A DNA stretch of 23,992 nt from Desulfuromonas sp. SDB (GCA_001412365.1 LKUE01000374.1:1-23992); one strand, 5' to 3'; positions 7,000 to 15,279 are shown, numbered from the stretch's first letter. A program made the numbers and translations. Notes: generated by a model not told the origin, from the sequence alone.

Positions 7000-7521
7000 T
7001 CATTCCTCTTTTTCATCTTTTAATAATTTGGTCTTTACTGAAATACTATCTACTTTTGCAATCATGGTTAGTCCAAGTTTTTCAAATCCTCTCCGCTTAT
7101 AAAATTCGATTCCTTCCTCATTGGCAATAGCTGTATATACCGTGAAATAATCAACCCCCCGTTCTTTGAAAAACTGATTTGCTTTTTTAAGCAGTCTTTT
7201 GGCAATACCCATTCCCCTGCAGGCTTTTTTGACCATTAATCCGGAAATATGTCCTACTCTTTTAACTTTCCAGTAAACTGATTGATTCACAATATAGCAG
7301 GTAATATAAGCAATAATTTTTTTATCAATGATGGTTACGTATACCACATGATCTTGAGACTTAATCATTTTTATAAAATAATTGGTTATATCACTGTTCT
7401 TTAAAATTCCAATTTTAAAGAAACTGTCATGATAACTTTCATACTCTTTGAAAAATTCCCGGGAAAGTTTAATCAAATCTTCTATGGAATCATCTTCAGT
7501 TAATTTTCTTATCTCAATCAT
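7000..7521 (-). CDS. GNAT family N-acetyltransferase
   Basis: The 173-residue protein has the GNAT core: HISGLMVKKACRGMGIAKRL, with RGMGIA as the acetyl-CoA loop, and EEGIEFYKRRGFEKLGL, the C-terminal helix and bulge. The N-terminal MIEIRKLTEDD is also typical. The start is one base after the stop of the DUF4304-like gene (TAA-T-ATG), and the weak AGGTAAT doubles as ribosome site, so translation is probably coupled. It is the last gene of a CPBP / DUF4304-like / GNAT operon. The natural C-terminus KLLKDEKEE ends in TGA, one piece of evidence that TGA is a stop in this genome. Confidence 0.85.
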   Translation of the reverse strand: MIEIRKLTEDDSIEDLIKLSREFFKEYESYHDSFFKIGILKNSDITNYFIKMIKSQDHVVYVTIIDKKIIAYITCYIVNQSVYWKVKRVGHISGLMVKKACRGMGIAKRLLKKANQFFKERGVDYFTVYTAIANEEGIEFYKRRGFEKLGLTMIAKVDSISVKTKLLKDEKEE

Positions 7522-7522
7522 A

Positions 7523-8113
7523 TTACCTGCACTTGTTTTCCAGCTGCTGTATAAGATTTAATCTTGCCGGCGAATTAATTGATCCAAAACCAAAGGGACC
7601 CCCTTTATGTGGTTCTTGTTCCGGTTTTGTTTTAAGATATTTTAACACATAATCAACCTTGGAATGCCGGTTAAACCAAGGATCAGCTTTAGTATTAATC
7701 CTTTTAACCGCATTGACCGTTACCGACTTGAGATTGGAACCATCTCCATCCACCCACCATAAATCCCTTCGGAATCTTTCCGGATGGAAAAGTGAAAATC
7801 CGTTTAAATCCATGGGATGTTTTTGATAAAAATTTCTGGTCAAGCATCCCCGGATATGGGCATGGTATTCCTGGGGGTGAAATTCTGATTTTTCTTCAAA
7901 ATTAAAATAAATGCCTAAATTCAAGCTGAAGGAGGCAGTGTTGGTGTTAAAATAAGCGGCATTATGCTTGTCTAAAAATTTAATACTGAAAATTTCAATG
8001 ACATCGGGGGTGAACCGGTGAAAAGTCTGTGGATGTGTTGATTTGAAATTTTTATCCATTAAACATTTAAATAGTGAATTCTGAATATATGTTCTCATAG
8101 CTGAAACTTTCAT
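7523..8113 (-). CDS. DUF4304-like protein
   Basis: A 196-residue soluble protein. The layout NSLFKCLMDKNFK, then TFHRFTPDVIEIFSIKF and FSLNLGIYF resembles DUF4304 proteins, in which a predicted beta-rich core begins with an L-GFK-type helix and a vNLGI strand. The C-terminal region is rich in His, Pro and Gly (KPEQEPHKGGPFGFGSIN). The family has no established activity. There is no clear ribosome site; a second ATG five codons in (8098) is an alternative. It sits 15 bases after the CPBP protease and one base before a GNAT, so the three are almost surely one transcript. Confidence 0.5.
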   Translation of the reverse strand: MKVSAMRTYIQNSLFKCLMDKNFKSTHPQTFHRFTPDVIEIFSIKFLDKHNAAYFNTNTASFSLNLGIYFNFEEKSEFHPQEYHAHIRGCLTRNFYQKHPMDLNGFSLFHPERFRRDLWWVDGDGSNLKSVTVNAVKRINTKADPWFNRHSKVDYVLKYLKTKPEQEPHKGGPFGFGSINSPARLNLIQQLENKCR

Positions 8114-8128
8114 AACTTATTTTAATAG

Positions 8129-9208
8129 TTAATTGCTAGTTTTATCAACTAACATAAAAGCTGTCTTTTCCTTTTTCCAAACCGGATCAAATAAGATCAT
8201 AACCACTATAAATGCCAGACATAATAATCCGAAAATTCCCAAACCAAAAGAAAATATTTTATGCTCAGGCTTTACCACATAGGTAATAAAAAAGCTGTAA
8301 ACACTGTTCACCACTCCATGCATAAATGCGGCAATCCAAATACTCCCGGTCTTAATTACCGCGTAACCCTGCAGAATGCCCCATAAGGTGAATAATATTA
8401 TCCCCAAAACCAATCCGGTCAAGGTGGGAGGATAGGTGTGATTTCCTCTAAAAATTACGGGAATATGCCAGATTCCCCAAATAAATCCTATTAAAGCAAC
8501 TGCTTTTAACCTGCCCCATCCGATTAATTCACCCAACAAAAATCCTCTCCAGCCGTATTCTTCTCCGAAAAATCCAGCTAAACTGCTTAAGGGAATGCCG
8601 ATCACTGTAACCAATACAAAAATGATAACCATTGCCGGAAAGTACAACCAGGAAGGAACAGGCAATCCGTAGATGTGGTCAGACCGGCCGGGAAAATATC
8701 CTAAGTGAAAGATAAGATTTAATCCTGCCTGCAAAATAAAAAATAAAACAATTCCTGCTATGAATTTCTCCCCGGTATTTACCTTACCCAAGGATAAGCC
8801 AATTTTCCGGAATGATTTCTGGTCAGTTTGCCCCATTACCCAGAAAATGCTCAACGTCCACAGGGTAAACAGCAGCACTCCCAGTTTCAGCAGAGTTGGA
8901 GCAATTTTCATTGAAATTGCTGAAATCAACACTACTCCTGCATACAGAACAGTTAAAATCAGGAATCCCCGAAATATCCAAACAGGCTTTTTATTGTACT
9001 TTTTGTAATGTATTTTGCTATGAGGGAAGAAGAACCGCTGGAGAATTATAGCCACAAATGCAGGAACCAACATTCCCCAGGGAGTAGCTGATAAAATGAA
9101 GAAATCATCCATCCCTGCTATACTAACTACCAACCAGTCAAATCCCCAGGATAAGAAAAAAACCAAAAACAGGTAGATTATAATCCATTTAAACTTTTTC
9201 GTGTTCAC
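8129..9208 (-). CDS. CPBP family intramembrane glutamic endopeptidase (long form)
   Basis: This is a 359-residue protein with about nine to ten membrane segments. The CPBP core lies in the second half: FFGEEYGWRGFLL with Glu216, Glu217 and Arg221; GFIWGIWHIPVIF with His248; and AAFMHGVVNS with His297 and Asn301. The EE-x-x-WRG form of motif 1 is the common bacterial and archaeal version, so the enzyme should be active. The start is a GTG preceded by GGGCAGAG; other starts nearby are not better. It opens the operon continued by the DUF4304-like gene and the GNAT. The N-terminal half adds extra helices not present in the CPBP protein at 5766-6503, so the two are not recent duplicates. Confidence 0.85.
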   Translation of the reverse strand: MNTKKFKWIIIYLFLVFFLSWGFDWLVVSIAGMDDFFILSATPWGMLVPAFVAIILQRFFFPHSKIHYKKYNKKPVWIFRGFLILTVLYAGVVLISAISMKIAPTLLKLGVLLFTLWTLSIFWVMGQTDQKSFRKIGLSLGKVNTGEKFIAGIVLFFILQAGLNLIFHLGYFPGRSDHIYGLPVPSWLYFPAMVIIFVLVTVIGIPLSSLAGFFGEEYGWRGFLLGELIGWGRLKAVALIGFIWGIWHIPVIFRGNHTYPPTLTGLVLGIILFTLWGILQGYAVIKTGSIWIAAFMHGVVNSVYSFFITYVVKPEHKIFSFGLGIFGLLCLAFIVVMILFDPVWKKEKTAFMLVDKTSN

Positions 9209-9257
9209 CTCTGCCCAATGAAAATTTTATAATAGATAGCAATTTTTATTCCCATGG

Positions 9258-9959
9258 TTATAACCCTTTTAGTGCCTTAAAGTAAAGTACTCCGCCATTT
9301 GTGGCAATCCGTCGGTAATTTAAACCGTATTCTCTGCATAAATTTTCCAGTGTTTCTTCGGTAAAACAATGAAGATTCCTTCTAAGAGCGATTTCCACCC
9401 AGTTTTTATCAAACTCTTGGTTTAATCCGAGAGTGGGTACACTGCAGATAAATGTTCACTCATTTTTCAATACTCTGTTGATTTGATGAATACAGGAACG
9501 GTGATCAGGAATCATATGCAATGAAGTATCCGCTAAAACCAGGTCAAAACTGTTATCTTTAAAAATGAGTTGTTCAGCATTACCTTCAATTATACAGTGC
9601 TGTTTAAAACCTTTCTTCTTAGCTCGTTTAACCGCCTGTTTCAACAATTGATAGGACAGATCAATTCCTGTATAACTGTTTTTCTTGTCCATATAATCAA
9701 TTAGTCTTCCGGTTCCACAACCAATGTCCAAAATATTACAGTTAGTTATGTGGAAAACTGCTTCTTTTAAAATTTTACGGTGGATACGGAGATCTGCCCG
9801 GTGAAGTTTCGGCCTAACCCAGTAATCCTGCAACAGATCATAGGCAAACATAAACCTGCTGAATTTTGATATTCTGTCTCGGTTAGCCGGGGAGAGGTCC
9901 TCTTCTAGCAGGGGTATTATTCCGCATTCATCTTCAGGGGGCAACTTGATGTCCTTCAT
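9258..9959 (-). pseudogene. SAM methyltransferase interrupted by one in-frame TGA
   Basis: The frame begins at ATG 9959 with ribosome site AAGGA and shows a complete methyltransferase front: HITNCNILDIGCGTGRLIDY (motif I), YTGIDLSYQLL, then FDLVLADTSLHMIPDHRSC and INRVLKNE. A TGA at 9456-9458 stops it just where the family has the strand following a K-x-G-G turn. Beyond it the same frame continues with TFICSVPTLGLNQEFDKNWV, ETLENLCREYG and ATNGGVLYFKALKGL up to a TAA at 9258. That is a normal C-terminal half ending on the expected last strand. The original codon was probably GGA (Gly), one change from TGA. The product made today would be 167 residues and lack the last strands, so it is likely inactive unless TGA is read through. 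Confidence 0.75.
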
Positions 9960-9989
9960 GAAATTTTCCTTACCGGCTGAACCGGGGTA

Positions 9990-10493
9990 TCAGGCAAATC
10001 TCATCGCCCATTCCGCATACCCTTTATTGTAGCGTCGGGAAAATACAGATTTGTTCTTTTTATAAGCTTTGATTACATTTTTCTTTAGAAGTTCAGAATC
10101 AAATCCTCTAAATGCATCCACACAGTACAGGGGAAAAACAGAAAGAGTGCAAGTGGGGCAGCAGTAAATTCCTTTTTCATGCCAACCGCCAAAATTACTT
10201 CTCATAATATGATACCCTAAATACATTGCCCAGTAGAAAAGACGATCATCACGATTGGTATAATTTTTTCCAAATGCTTTGCGTGCCAGCAAAAGCAGGT
10301 AAGCATTTAAAGCAATCCGTCCAGTTGCCCCTTTTGCTCTAATACCCGTAGCTAGTTTAAAATCCTGAGGAAATGATTCTGAATCCAATAAAGTGTACAT
10401 TTTTTCAAACAAAACCAGCAGGCGTTGTTTGTCCTGCTTAGTTAATCTTATACCCAGGGAGACTTGATCGAGGTAACGGTAAAGTTGGTTCAA
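9990..10493 (-). CDS. Unknown soluble protein with a Cys motif
   Basis: The start is a TTG, five bases after a perfect AAGGAGGTC ribosome site, which makes the start firm despite the rare codon. The 167-residue product is mostly alpha-helical by appearance and has no membrane segment. It holds a cluster YCCPTCTLSVF with Cys111, Cys112 and Cys115 plus Cys124, and a Trp/Tyr-rich stretch before it (FYWAMYLGYHIMRSNFGGWH). The cysteines could bind a metal or a cluster, or form a disulfide. No family was recognised. It is followed 30 bases later by the interrupted methyltransferase and could have worked with it. Confidence 0.7.
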   Translation of the reverse strand: MNQLYRYLDQVSLGIRLTKQDKQRLLVLFEKMYTLLDSESFPQDFKLATGIRAKGATGRIALNAYLLLLARKAFGKNYTNRDDRLFYWAMYLGYHIMRSNFGGWHEKGIYCCPTCTLSVFPLYCVDAFRGFDSELLKKNVIKAYKKNKSVFSRRYNKGYAEWAMRFA

Positions 10494-10541
10494 ATTGACC
10501 TCCTTTTCTGAAAGAAGGATTTATAATCGAAGATACTTAAG

Positions 10542-10571
10542 ATTGTAGCACAACTTCACCCATGGTTACAA
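10542..10571 (-). promoter_or_regulatory. Possible sigma-70-type promoter
   Basis: On the minus strand TTGTAA (10566-10571) and TACAAT (10542-10547) are 18 bases apart, with four and five matches to the -35 and -10 consensus. They lie in the 121-base gap before the TTG-start gene at 10493, giving a leader of about 40 bases. In such AT-rich DNA chance matches are frequent, so this is only a candidate. Confidence 0.35.
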
Positions 10572-10614
10572 CTGAACAAAGAACAAGTATTTCCCAGGTT
10601 AAGTAATAAATATA

Positions 10615-10833
10615 TCAATCAGATTTGTTCATTTCAGCGCTATTGATCTGTATAATCTTTGCCAATAAAGAACAAACACAGTATAAGGACATGCAGATTA
10701 AACCAGTACAAATTAATAGAGTGCTTATGCTGGGTTGTTCGGAAAGTATACTGAGCAATATTCCTGCTATCAGCAAAATAATTCCGAAAAACCAGGGAAT
10801 ACCTACTAATACCAATCTTTCAAAATTCTTCAT
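10615..10833 (-). CDS. Small two-helix membrane protein, unknown
   Basis: A 72-residue protein, MKNFERLVLVGIPWFFG at the N-terminus, with hydrophobic segments at about residues 8-30 and 37-58 and a polar tail IIQINSAEMNKSD ending in TGA. The GAGGAGG ribosome site sits six bases before the ATG at 10833; the longer frame starting at 10863 lacks one. No family was recognised. It lies 72 bases downstream of the diguanylate cyclase stop and may be co-transcribed with it. Confidence 0.6.
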   Translation of the reverse strand: MKNFERLVLVGIPWFFGIILLIAGILLSILSEQPSISTLLICTGLICMSLYCVCSLLAKIIQINSAEMNKSD

Positions 10834-10905
10834 AATAACCTCCTCACTATTTGGATAAAACAAACCTGCTTTGATTTTTGCTTATCATAATATTTTAGAG
10901 GGTAT

Positions 10906-11745
10906 TTAACCAGGATAAACCGAATATCTTACATTATTTTTACTTTCATTTTTCACCGAATACATCAATTCATCGGCTAAATGGACAATTTCCCGGGCAG
11001 AAGGAGGATGGTCCAACATAGTTAGCACACCTATACTGAAAGTCACATTCCAATTATTACTTTTCATCTTTTTAAGCAGAGAATTCTGTATTTTATTAAC
11101 AATTATCTTAACTTTGTACTGATCAGTTTCAGGGAACAACATTGCAAATTCATCTCCCCCCAACCTTGCTACAACATCAGTTTTTCTACAAATCCTGTTG
11201 ATGGTTCCGACAATAGAAGCTAAAACCCTGTCCCCGACACCGTGGCCATATTGATCATTAACTACCTTGAAGTTATCAAGATCAATGTAGGCAATTGAAA
11301 AAGGATGATTATACCTGTTCAACCGGTTGATTTCAATTTGCAGAAGATCATAAAAGGAAAGTGAATTTGCTGCTCCGGTTAAAAAATCTCTCCGGGCTAA
11401 TTCCTTTTCTCTTTCCATGGTTTTCTTAAGTGATATTAGCAGTATGGTTATTATCACGAAGTAAATTAAAGTTATCAGAAAATTCCAGATATGGAACAGA
11501 TGATGACTGTATACTTGCCCTGAGGTTAAATCAGCATAAAACCAGACTAACAGGCTGATGGCGGAAATCACTAAACCAAATTTTTCATCAGCAAACCAGG
11601 TCACCAAGAAAATTGGAATTATATAAAATACGGAGAATCTGAATTCAAAACCGGTTAGATAATCAATTAAGCCGATAATCAGTACAATGATCAAACCTAC
11701 TACAGTAACTAAAATTTTAGGAAACTTACCATCCATTGTTTGCAT
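10906..11745 (-). CDS. Membrane-bound GGDEF diguanylate cyclase
   Basis: The first ~107 residues form four or five membrane segments. They carry a region (FRFSVFYIIPIFLVTWFADE) of the type found in many bacterial sensor proteins without a periplasmic domain. A short linker rich in charged residues (KKTMEREKELARRD) leads into the GGDEF domain: DFLTGAANSLSFYDLL, YIDLDNFKVVNDQYGHGVGD and ARLGGDEFAML. The GGDEF signature (196-200) is intact, so it should make c-di-GMP from GTP. The RKTD sequence at 187-190, five residues before, is a proper inhibitory I-site, so product inhibition is expected. There is no ribosome site; a TATAAT lies about 18 bases upstream of the ATG, which would give a very short leader. 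No EAL or HD-GYP partner is in the window. Confidence 0.9.
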   Translation of the reverse strand: MQTMDGKFPKILVTVVGLIIVLIIGLIDYLTGFEFRFSVFYIIPIFLVTWFADEKFGLVISAISLLVWFYADLTSGQVYSHHLFHIWNFLITLIYFVIITILLISLKKTMEREKELARRDFLTGAANSLSFYDLLQIEINRLNRYNHPFSIAYIDLDNFKVVNDQYGHGVGDRVLASIVGTINRICRKTDVVARLGGDEFAMLFPETDQYKVKIIVNKIQNSLLKKMKSNNWNVTFSIGVLTMLDHPPSAREIVHLADELMYSVKNESKNNVRYSVYPG

Positions 11746-11802
11746 TTTTAAGTTTTAAAGGAATTATAACCTGGAAAACTGTTGATAAATACGGATAGAT
11801 TT

Positions 11803-12324
11803 CTAATTAAGCTGCACAGAATTTATTATGGTCAGCACTTCATCTTCATCATAATTCGGTTTTTCCATATTTACGGTAATATTTTCCACCCCCCTGCTGG
11901 TGGAAAAACTGAAACTGGTACTTCTCCACTGTTTGCCAATTTTAGTGTTGGTTATATCTCTTAGAACATAGCAGCCTTCAACATATCCGTTGTTATATAA
12001 ATATTTTTCTATTTCTTCAGCCTGAATATCCCCGCTGGAGATATAAACCATTGAAGAGCAGTACTGTTCATTTATTTCTGCAGGCGGATAGATTTGTTCA
12101 AACACTTTACCATAACTTCCTTCATAGCAGTTGGAGGTTGTCTTCTCCCAATCCTCCGGAAGGAAATACTGATAACTTCCATGAGTACTTTTTATCAGTT
12201 TAAATCCTTCGGGGATGGAAGTTTGTACATCGTTTTGTCCCCGGGGACCGGTGCAGGAAGAAAATAATACAGAAAATATAATTACAAAGTATATTTTATT
12301 TATCTTATTCCGGTTTTCTTTCAT
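11803..12324 (-). CDS. Lipoprotein of unknown function
   Basis: The ATG at 12324 follows the ribosome site GGGGGATGAG and starts a lipoprotein signal: KENRNKINKIYFVIIFSVLF, then SSC at residues 22-24 (the lipid-bearing Cys24), then TGPRGQN. A frame reaching 22 codons further upstream lacks both signal and ribosome site. The mature part of about 150 residues is polar, with a region like the PsbP/DUF1795 pattern in which a short peptide is followed by YQYFLPEDWEKTT and later strands (WRSTSFSFSTSRGVENITVN). That similarity is only suggestive. It follows the TRIC-type channel gene by 43 bases. Confidence 0.65.
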   Translation of the reverse strand: MKENRNKINKIYFVIIFSVLFSSCTGPRGQNDVQTSIPEGFKLIKSTHGSYQYFLPEDWEKTTSNCYEGSYGKVFEQIYPPAEINEQYCSSMVYISSGDIQAEEIEKYLYNNGYVEGCYVLRDITNTKIGKQWRSTSFSFSTSRGVENITVNMEKPNYDEDEVLTIINSVQLN

Positions 12325-12367
12325 CTCATCCCCCTGGTTATCATTGTGCATAGGCAAAATATAATTC

Positions 12368-13003
12368 TTAATTATCTTCCTGATTTTCAATACGGACCGG
12401 ATAGATTAAAGGCAGGGTAAGTTTCCACCGCAAAGCCGCCAATCTAATTGCCAATATCGCCAAAATAGCCACGGCTACAGTTAAGCCGGCAGGAATTTTC
12501 AAAAATATAAATAATGCATATAATATAGCTCCGATAAGACTGGCAGATGCATAAATTTCCCTTCGCAATATCAGGGGAACCTCACCGGACAGAACATCTC
12601 TGATAATACCTCCAGCCACCCCGGTTATTACTCCCATAACAATGCTGATCCCATACTGGTGGGTTGCCATAAATCCCTTCTGGAAGCCGATAACTGTAAA
12701 CACGGAAAGACCTATGGCATCTGCATAAAGTAAAACAATTTTTTGTCTCTCCCAGTACCGGGCAGTCATAAATGTAATAAAAGCGGCAATAGCTGCAATT
12801 ATCAGGTACTCCTTCTTCAAAATCCAAAATACAGGATACTCCCCCAGGATAATATCCCTTAATGTACCCCCTCCAATTGCGGTTACACAACCTAGCACCA
12901 CTGCTCCGAATATATCCATTCTTTTTTTTCCTGCAGCCAGGGCTCCGGTTACTGCAAAAATTGCAGTTCCCGTAAAATCAGCTATTTCTATGACTAAAAA
13001 CAT
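12368..13003 (-). CDS. TRIC-type trimeric intracellular cation channel (UPF0126/YicG family)
   Basis: The 211-residue protein has seven hydrophobic segments in two homologous halves. Each half carries the family signature with glycines and an Arg-Asp: AIGGGTLRDIILGEYPVFW in the first half and VAGGIIRDVLSGEVPLIL in the second. Prokaryotic homologues of the animal TRIC channels with this signature form trimers with a potassium- or cation-permeable pore in each subunit. There is no clear ribosome site before the ATG (TTTGAGTATTTTATG). It begins a possible unit with the lipoprotein. Confidence 0.9.
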   Translation of the reverse strand: MFLVIEIADFTGTAIFAVTGALAAGKKRMDIFGAVVLGCVTAIGGGTLRDIILGEYPVFWILKKEYLIIAAIAAFITFMTARYWERQKIVLLYADAIGLSVFTVIGFQKGFMATHQYGISIVMGVITGVAGGIIRDVLSGEVPLILRREIYASASLIGAILYALFIFLKIPAGLTVAVAILAILAIRLAALRWKLTLPLIYPVRIENQEDN

Positions 13004-13059
13004 AAAATACTCAAATTAAACAGATTTTTTCCTTCCCTATAAAACATGTAAGTAAATTA

Positions 13060-13782
13060 TTAATCGGTTATATAAAAAACCGGTGAAAAACAGTGAGAGG
13101 AACTGCCTTTATGTTTATCCGGTTTAACTGCTTGAATTATTATATCGCTGTTAGATTCATCCGATCTAAGCTGTTCTGTTATAATTTTAAATCCCGCTGA
13201 TTTAATTTCAGCTCTTATGTCATCAGGTAAACCAATATATCTCACTGCTAAATCATTGTAGTACACACACTTTGTTTGGTGATCATAATTTTCAATTTTT
13301 CCCGGCTTTACCGGACCGCACATAGTATCCACAATGAAAAGACCTCCCGGTTTAAGAACTCTGAATGCTTCTGATAGGAATTTGAACCGGTCTGTCCCGA
13401 TAATACAGTGAAAGCAGTGACCATCCAGCACAATATCAAAACTGTTCTTATCCAGATCTTTTAAATCCAGAACATCCCTAACTTTAAAATCAACCAAGAT
13501 ATTTTCACTTCTTACTTTTTGTTCAGCCCAGCTGACTGCAGTAGGAGAGATATCTACTCCGGTAACCTCATAACCGCGCTGGGCAAGCCAGATGCTGATG
13601 TTTCCCGCTCCGCATCCCAACTCCAAGATCTTTCCGCTAGTGGGAGTTAAATCAGAATCTAATATTTCCCTCAGCTGTTGTTTGTGGCGCTGGTAAGCCT
13701 GTTCGGTTTCATCCCAACCTACTTTACCTTCTGCCAACAATTTTTTATACACATCATCATGTGCAAAGTAATCAGTTTTCAT
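13060..13782 (-). CDS. Class I SAM-dependent methyltransferase
   Basis: The 240-residue protein shows KILELGCGAGNISIWLAQRG (motif I), YEVTGVDISPTAVSWAE, DILV/DFKVRDVLDL and FDIVLDGHCFHCIIGTDR, then AFRVLKPGGLFIVDTMCG. The layout fits the Methyltransf_25 / TehB group, with an N-terminal helical lid (DETEQAYQRHKQQLREIL). The DGHCFHC stretch, with Cys and His just after the motif II strand, is a less usual feature and might sit near the substrate site. The tail KPDKHKGSSSHCFSPVFYITD after the last core strand looks added. There is no ribosome site; a 109-base gap upstream probably holds its promoter, but no clear motif pair was found. Confidence 0.85.
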   Translation of the reverse strand: MKTDYFAHDDVYKKLLAEGKVGWDETEQAYQRHKQQLREILDSDLTPTSGKILELGCGAGNISIWLAQRGYEVTGVDISPTAVSWAEQKVRSENILVDFKVRDVLDLKDLDKNSFDIVLDGHCFHCIIGTDRFKFLSEAFRVLKPGGLFIVDTMCGPVKPGKIENYDHQTKCVYYNDLAVRYIGLPDDIRAEIKSAGFKIITEQLRSDESNSDIIIQAVKPDKHKGSSSHCFSPVFYITD

Positions 13783-13891
13783 CTATTTTCATTTAAATTG
13801 ATTTAATAATTTTAGTTTGAAATTTAAACAACTTTTCCCAGGATGTAAATGGATAAAATTAAATCAGTTCTAAAATTATTTTTACCAAATT

Positions 13892-14455
13892 TTAACTCAA
13901 GGATCTGAACATAAGAGATGCTTTAGCCAATCTCTGATACAAACTGATATGTTTTCTCAAAGGCAGCCATTCTATCAAGAATATGGCAATGGCTTCCCAC
14001 AAGGAAACCCAGGCGGCAACGGTCAAACCCTGAATTAACACATTCATAACCACCGTTCGTTGTTCACCCAGAATCTTATTAACCCACACCGCGGCGAACA
14101 AGATAGCCAAGCCGATAACAAATAAAATTGCCGATCTTCTGAATTTATACAATAACTTCTGCTTTTCCCTAATTCCCAGATAGTTAAAGAAATTATAAAC
14201 ACTTTTCTTTATCCGGGACTGTTTACCTTCATCCGGAGATTGAGTTAAGGTAAATCTTATCACAAAAGGCAGTGAGCCAATTTCCTTTGCGCAGTCAATA
14301 AGATAATCCACCAAATCCTGATCAAGGTCTCTTCTCAGATAAGGAGCACTCTTATCAAAATTATTGTACAAATCCTCAATCCTGGATGCGGAAACATCAA
14401 TAATTACTATTCCATCATCACTGCGTTCATATCTATTTAAAACTGCCTTTTTCAT
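13892..14455 (-). CDS. Two-helix membrane protein with an acidic soluble N-terminal domain, unknown
   Basis: About 100 residues of soluble domain come first, including PYLRRDLDQDLVDYLIDCAK (38-57), which looks like a conserved helix, followed by EIGSLPFVIRFTL. Two membrane segments follow, at about 108-126 and 140-163, separated by a short loop with basic residues. The C-terminus is basic (LRKHISLYQRLAKASLMFRS). I do not recognise the family by name. It lies 13 bases after the FlaR-like P-loop gene and is likely in the same transcript. Confidence 0.7.
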   Translation of the reverse strand: MKKAVLNRYERSDDGIVIIDVSASRIEDLYNNFDKSAPYLRRDLDQDLVDYLIDCAKEIGSLPFVIRFTLTQSPDEGKQSRIKKSVYNFFNYLGIREKQKLLYKFRRSAILFVIGLAILFAAVWVNKILGEQRTVVMNVLIQGLTVAAWVSLWEAIAIFLIEWLPLRKHISLYQRLAKASLMFRSLS

Positions 14456-14468
14456 TATTTCATAATAA

Positions 14469-15044
14469 TTAGTTTTTATTAATTATATATCTTTTCATTT
14501 CATCCAGGAGTATTTTTTTCTGGCGTGGAGAGTTAAGCTGGATTTTCTCTTGAGCAATTCTCTGTTCTGATGAAAAAGTATCAGTGTATTTTCTTTTCAT
14601 CCGGGAGTATGAATAGACGATCCACCACAGGATGGAATTTTTACTGAAGAATGACTGCTGGAATGTTTCCCGGTTGCCTCCGAATAATTTTTCCTGAAAA
14701 AATATTCTTTTTAAAGTTCTAATAAATCCCTGCAGAAATATCCGAGGAAAACAATAATTCAGCCAGATAATCATGGTTGCCCTTTGCCAGGTTAAGTCTG
14801 ATACTATGGAATAATTACCGTCAATTATCCAAGTTGAAGCGGAAACTTTTTGTTTTACTGTTTTGTAAAATTCTTCCCGGGGAGTCATCTTCCAGTTGGG
14901 CTTCCAAAATAGATGATCCAGTTCAATATGGGGTATATTCAGAATTGATGATAATTCTTCAGCCAGCTTGGTTTTACCTGAACAGCTAGTTCCTACTATT
15001 AAAATTCGCTTACAATCAAACTTGGATAAATTTACCGGAATCAT
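14469..15044 (-). CDS. P-loop nucleotide kinase-like protein (FlaR/topology-modulation type)
   Basis: The 191-residue protein starts with a Walker A motif, ILIVGTSCSGKTKLAEELS (Lys24), then HIELDHLFWKPNW and STWIIDGNYSIVSD, followed by the strand ATMIIWLNYCFP. The order P-loop, LD-x-x-x-W-x-x-x-W and I-DGNY is typical of the adenylate-kinase-related family annotated FlaR or 'DNA topology modulation protein', whose real substrates are not known. The C-terminal half is helical and basic. Its start follows 20 bases after the end of a decayed GNAT copy. The ATG has a weak AT-rich leader. Confidence 0.8.
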   Translation of the reverse strand: MIPVNLSKFDCKRILIVGTSCSGKTKLAEELSSILNIPHIELDHLFWKPNWKMTPREEFYKTVKQKVSASTWIIDGNYSIVSDLTWQRATMIIWLNYCFPRIFLQGFIRTLKRIFFQEKLFGGNRETFQQSFFSKNSILWWIVYSYSRMKRKYTDTFSSEQRIAQEKIQLNSPRQKKILLDEMKRYIINKN

Positions 15045-15064
15045 TGATATTATTCTATAAAAAA

Positions 15065-15279
15065 TCAGTTATCAATTATCTTGGACATATTAAGACTAAA
15101 CACTTCATATCCAAGTTTTTCATACATTGCTATAGCCGGATGGTTATGGAAAAGAAAAAATGATCAGGAGTAGCAAGACCCTGTGGAAGAACTTCTTTTA
15201 CTTTTTCATTTTTAATGGGAATAAAATATTTTTTATAATTATCGAATTCCTGTTGACTTATAGGAATTAATTTTACCAT
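15065..15279 (-). pseudogene. GNAT pseudogene with internal deletions (tandem copy)
   Basis: The start is well kept: AAGGAG, seven bases, then ATG at 15279, reading MVKLIPISQQEFDNYKKYF, then KVKEVLPQGLATPDHFFFS. This matches the neighbour at 15315-15794, which reads MIDLIPMNQLDFENYCN and KLLPKGLNTPGHYFF, but about 18 residues between the two parts are missing. The frame then breaks; another frame resumes with HNHPAIAMYEKLGYEVFSLN and a short end at TGA 15065, matching the neighbour's last part (HNTSARAMYEKLGYKVKNLI). The acetyl-CoA-binding centre is deleted. It is a dead paralogue next to a second, younger dead copy. Confidence 0.75.

Noticed and set aside
9456-9458. TGA recoded as glycine (as in code 25) or tryptophan
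   Set aside because: Several genes end naturally in TGA at expected C-termini (ferritin at 17505, GNAT at 7000, CBS protein at 23391, exported protein at 21055), and tryptophan is encoded normally, so the standard code holds.
13783-13891. Shared upstream element TTTCCCAGG in two gaps (also near 10592)
   Set aside because: Only nine bases match at two places, which can occur by chance in 24 kb.
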